Below are positions 63,368-64,000 of a stretch of 64,000 nt of DNA, piece by piece. Numbering within the stretch: position 1 is the first letter of the stretch; each line of letters starts with the position of its first letter. The notes under the pieces are model-generated. The model saw only the letters and a list, made by a program, of their open reading frames with translations, searched no databases and was not told where the DNA came from. Both the position numbers and the translations under genes were made by a program. Source of the DNA: an uncultured Clostridia bacterium (GTDB taxonomy: Bacteria > Bacillota > Clostridia > Oscillospirales > QAKW01); the NCBI GenBank assembly GCA_944385895.1, contig CALWYZ010000013.1:1-64000 (forward strand), in the 5' to 3' direction.

Positions 63368-63662
63368 ATCTTAATCCTTTGCTTTAGCCGTTGCTGTATA
63401 TGCAATTTGGCAACACAGGCTGTTAAATGCCATTTAAAGTTATATAATCGGGCGATACGATAATTATATCGTATAAAAGATTTTTTTACAACAGCCAAAC
63501 TTTTATTTATGCCTTATAATTTTGCGTTATATTAAAGCCTAAACAGCGAGTTTACAACATTTCCTAAAAGCCGTATAAAACGGTTTAGAGTTATAATCAA
63601 ATGTGTTTAGAAAATTTTTTAAAATAAAAAATACAGTGAAATCAAGCTTGTAGTATAAAAAA

Positions 63663-63691
63663 CACCGTTTTATAATTTTCGGCATAATCTA
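63663..63691 (+). promoter_or_regulatory. Sigma-K-like promoter before the collagen-like gene
   Basis: CACC (63663-63666), a 16-bp spacer and CATAATCTA (63683-63691) fit the sigma-K consensus (AC at -35, CATANNNTA at -10). The remaining part of 63368-63662 is A/T-rich and holds no gene. Confidence 0.55.
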
Positions 63692-63724
63692 TATATATAG
63701 AACATTTTACGGAGAGTGTGTATA

Positions 63725-64000
63725 ATGAAAAAAGTAAATTCCTTTTTTAATTCATTTAAACCGGGCAAAATGCACTGCTGTCATGAGGAGTTTTGCTGCA
63801 GCTTTTGCTGTGCGCAGGGTGAGCAGGGACCTCAGGGCGAGCAGGGCCCCCAGGGTGAGCAGGGCCCCCAGGGTGAGCAGGGCCCCCAGGGTGAACAGGG
63901 ACCTCAGGGTGAGCAGGGCCCCCAGGGTGAGCAGGGCCCCCAGGGTGAACAGGGACCTCAGGGTGAGCAGGGCCCCCAGGGTGAGCAGGGACCTCAGGGT
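63725..64000 (+). CDS. Collagen-like protein with cysteine-rich head (partial, runs off the end)
   Basis: The frame starts at ATG 63725 behind ACGGAGA and is open to the window end. The head reads [20 protein letters not shown] then [11 protein letters not shown], with three cysteine pairs in 15 residues. From residue 32 on, it is a pure Gly-X-Y collagen repeat of GEQGPQ units. Bacterial proteins of this kind (for example BclA) form trimeric hair-like filaments on spores. With the sigma-K-like promoter this suggests a spore-surface protein. The C-terminal domain is outside the window. Confidence 0.85.
   Translation, partial: MKKVNSFFNSFKPGKMHCCHEEFCCSFCCAQGEQGPQGEQGPQGEQGPQGEQGPQGEQGPQGEQGPQGEQGPQGEQGPQGEQGPQGEQGPQG
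63818..64000 (+). repeat. 18-bp tandem repeats encoding GEQGPQ
   Basis: About ten 18-bp units (GGTGAGCAGGGACCTCAG and GGTGAGCAGGGCCCCCAG types) alternate in a higher-order pattern to the window end. Confidence 0.95.

Overview
The window looks like a chromosome segment of a low-to-moderate GC Firmicute of the class Clostridia, probably an anaerobic, gut-type and possibly spore-forming organism. The evidence is a CIRCE-controlled groES-groEL operon, the infC-rpmI-rplT operon, the conserved Firmicutes blocks gdpP-rplI-dnaB and tilS-hpt-ftsH, a complete Rnf complex operon, PPi-type phosphofructokinase, Gram-positive promoters and ribosome binding sites, and a collagen-like gene behind a sigma-K-like promoter. 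No 16S gene is present, so the genus cannot be named.

Bases 1-12860 are accessory DNA. First comes the end of a type I restriction-modification locus (hsdS tail, hsdR, a WYL regulator). It is followed by the control and recombination end of an integrative element: a LexA-like self-cleaving repressor behind a promoter with an SOS-like operator, a small conserved protein, an ImmA/IrrE-type protease, a Com-like zinc-ribbon protein, a sigma-like factor, a structured RNA of about 300 nt, an unknown 156-aa protein coupled to a MazF toxin, a SHOCT-like small protein, and three serine-recombinase genes in a row, the middle one lacking the catalytic domain.

Bases 13000-14660 and 24059-25302 hold the most unusual signal: four copies of an array of short hairpins with different stems joined by repeated linkers (AGTGATATT, or its complement AATATCACT). 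Each array sits next to a small accessory gene. The copy pair at 24059-25302 is in inverted orientation, has 17-bp perfect terminal inverted repeats ending in TTAA, and encloses a single gene of unknown function, so it looks like a small mobile gene cassette without its own transposase. Bases 17607-18514 are decayed mobile DNA (integrase remnant) lying between a 5'-truncated AraC regulator and a tRNA-Thr gene.

The rest is ordinary chromosome. It holds a DeoR regulator with a GpsA-like dehydrogenase, translation genes (infC with a probable ATA start), iron alcohol dehydrogenase and phosphofructokinase, chaperonins, a family 2 glycosidase with a divergent AraC regulator, rodA, tsaE-tsaB-rpiB-like, gdpP-rplI-dnaB-tilS-hpt-ftsH (FtsH with an 8-unit heptapeptide tail), and a glycosyltransferase with two membrane proteins. 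These are followed by folD-lgt-M16 peptidase pair, rnfCDGEAB (RnfC fused to a four-helix membrane domain), trmO with a large hydrolase-like protein, a sortase-type surface protein, a formyltransferase, a methyltransferase, and the start of a GEQGPQ collagen-like gene running off the end.
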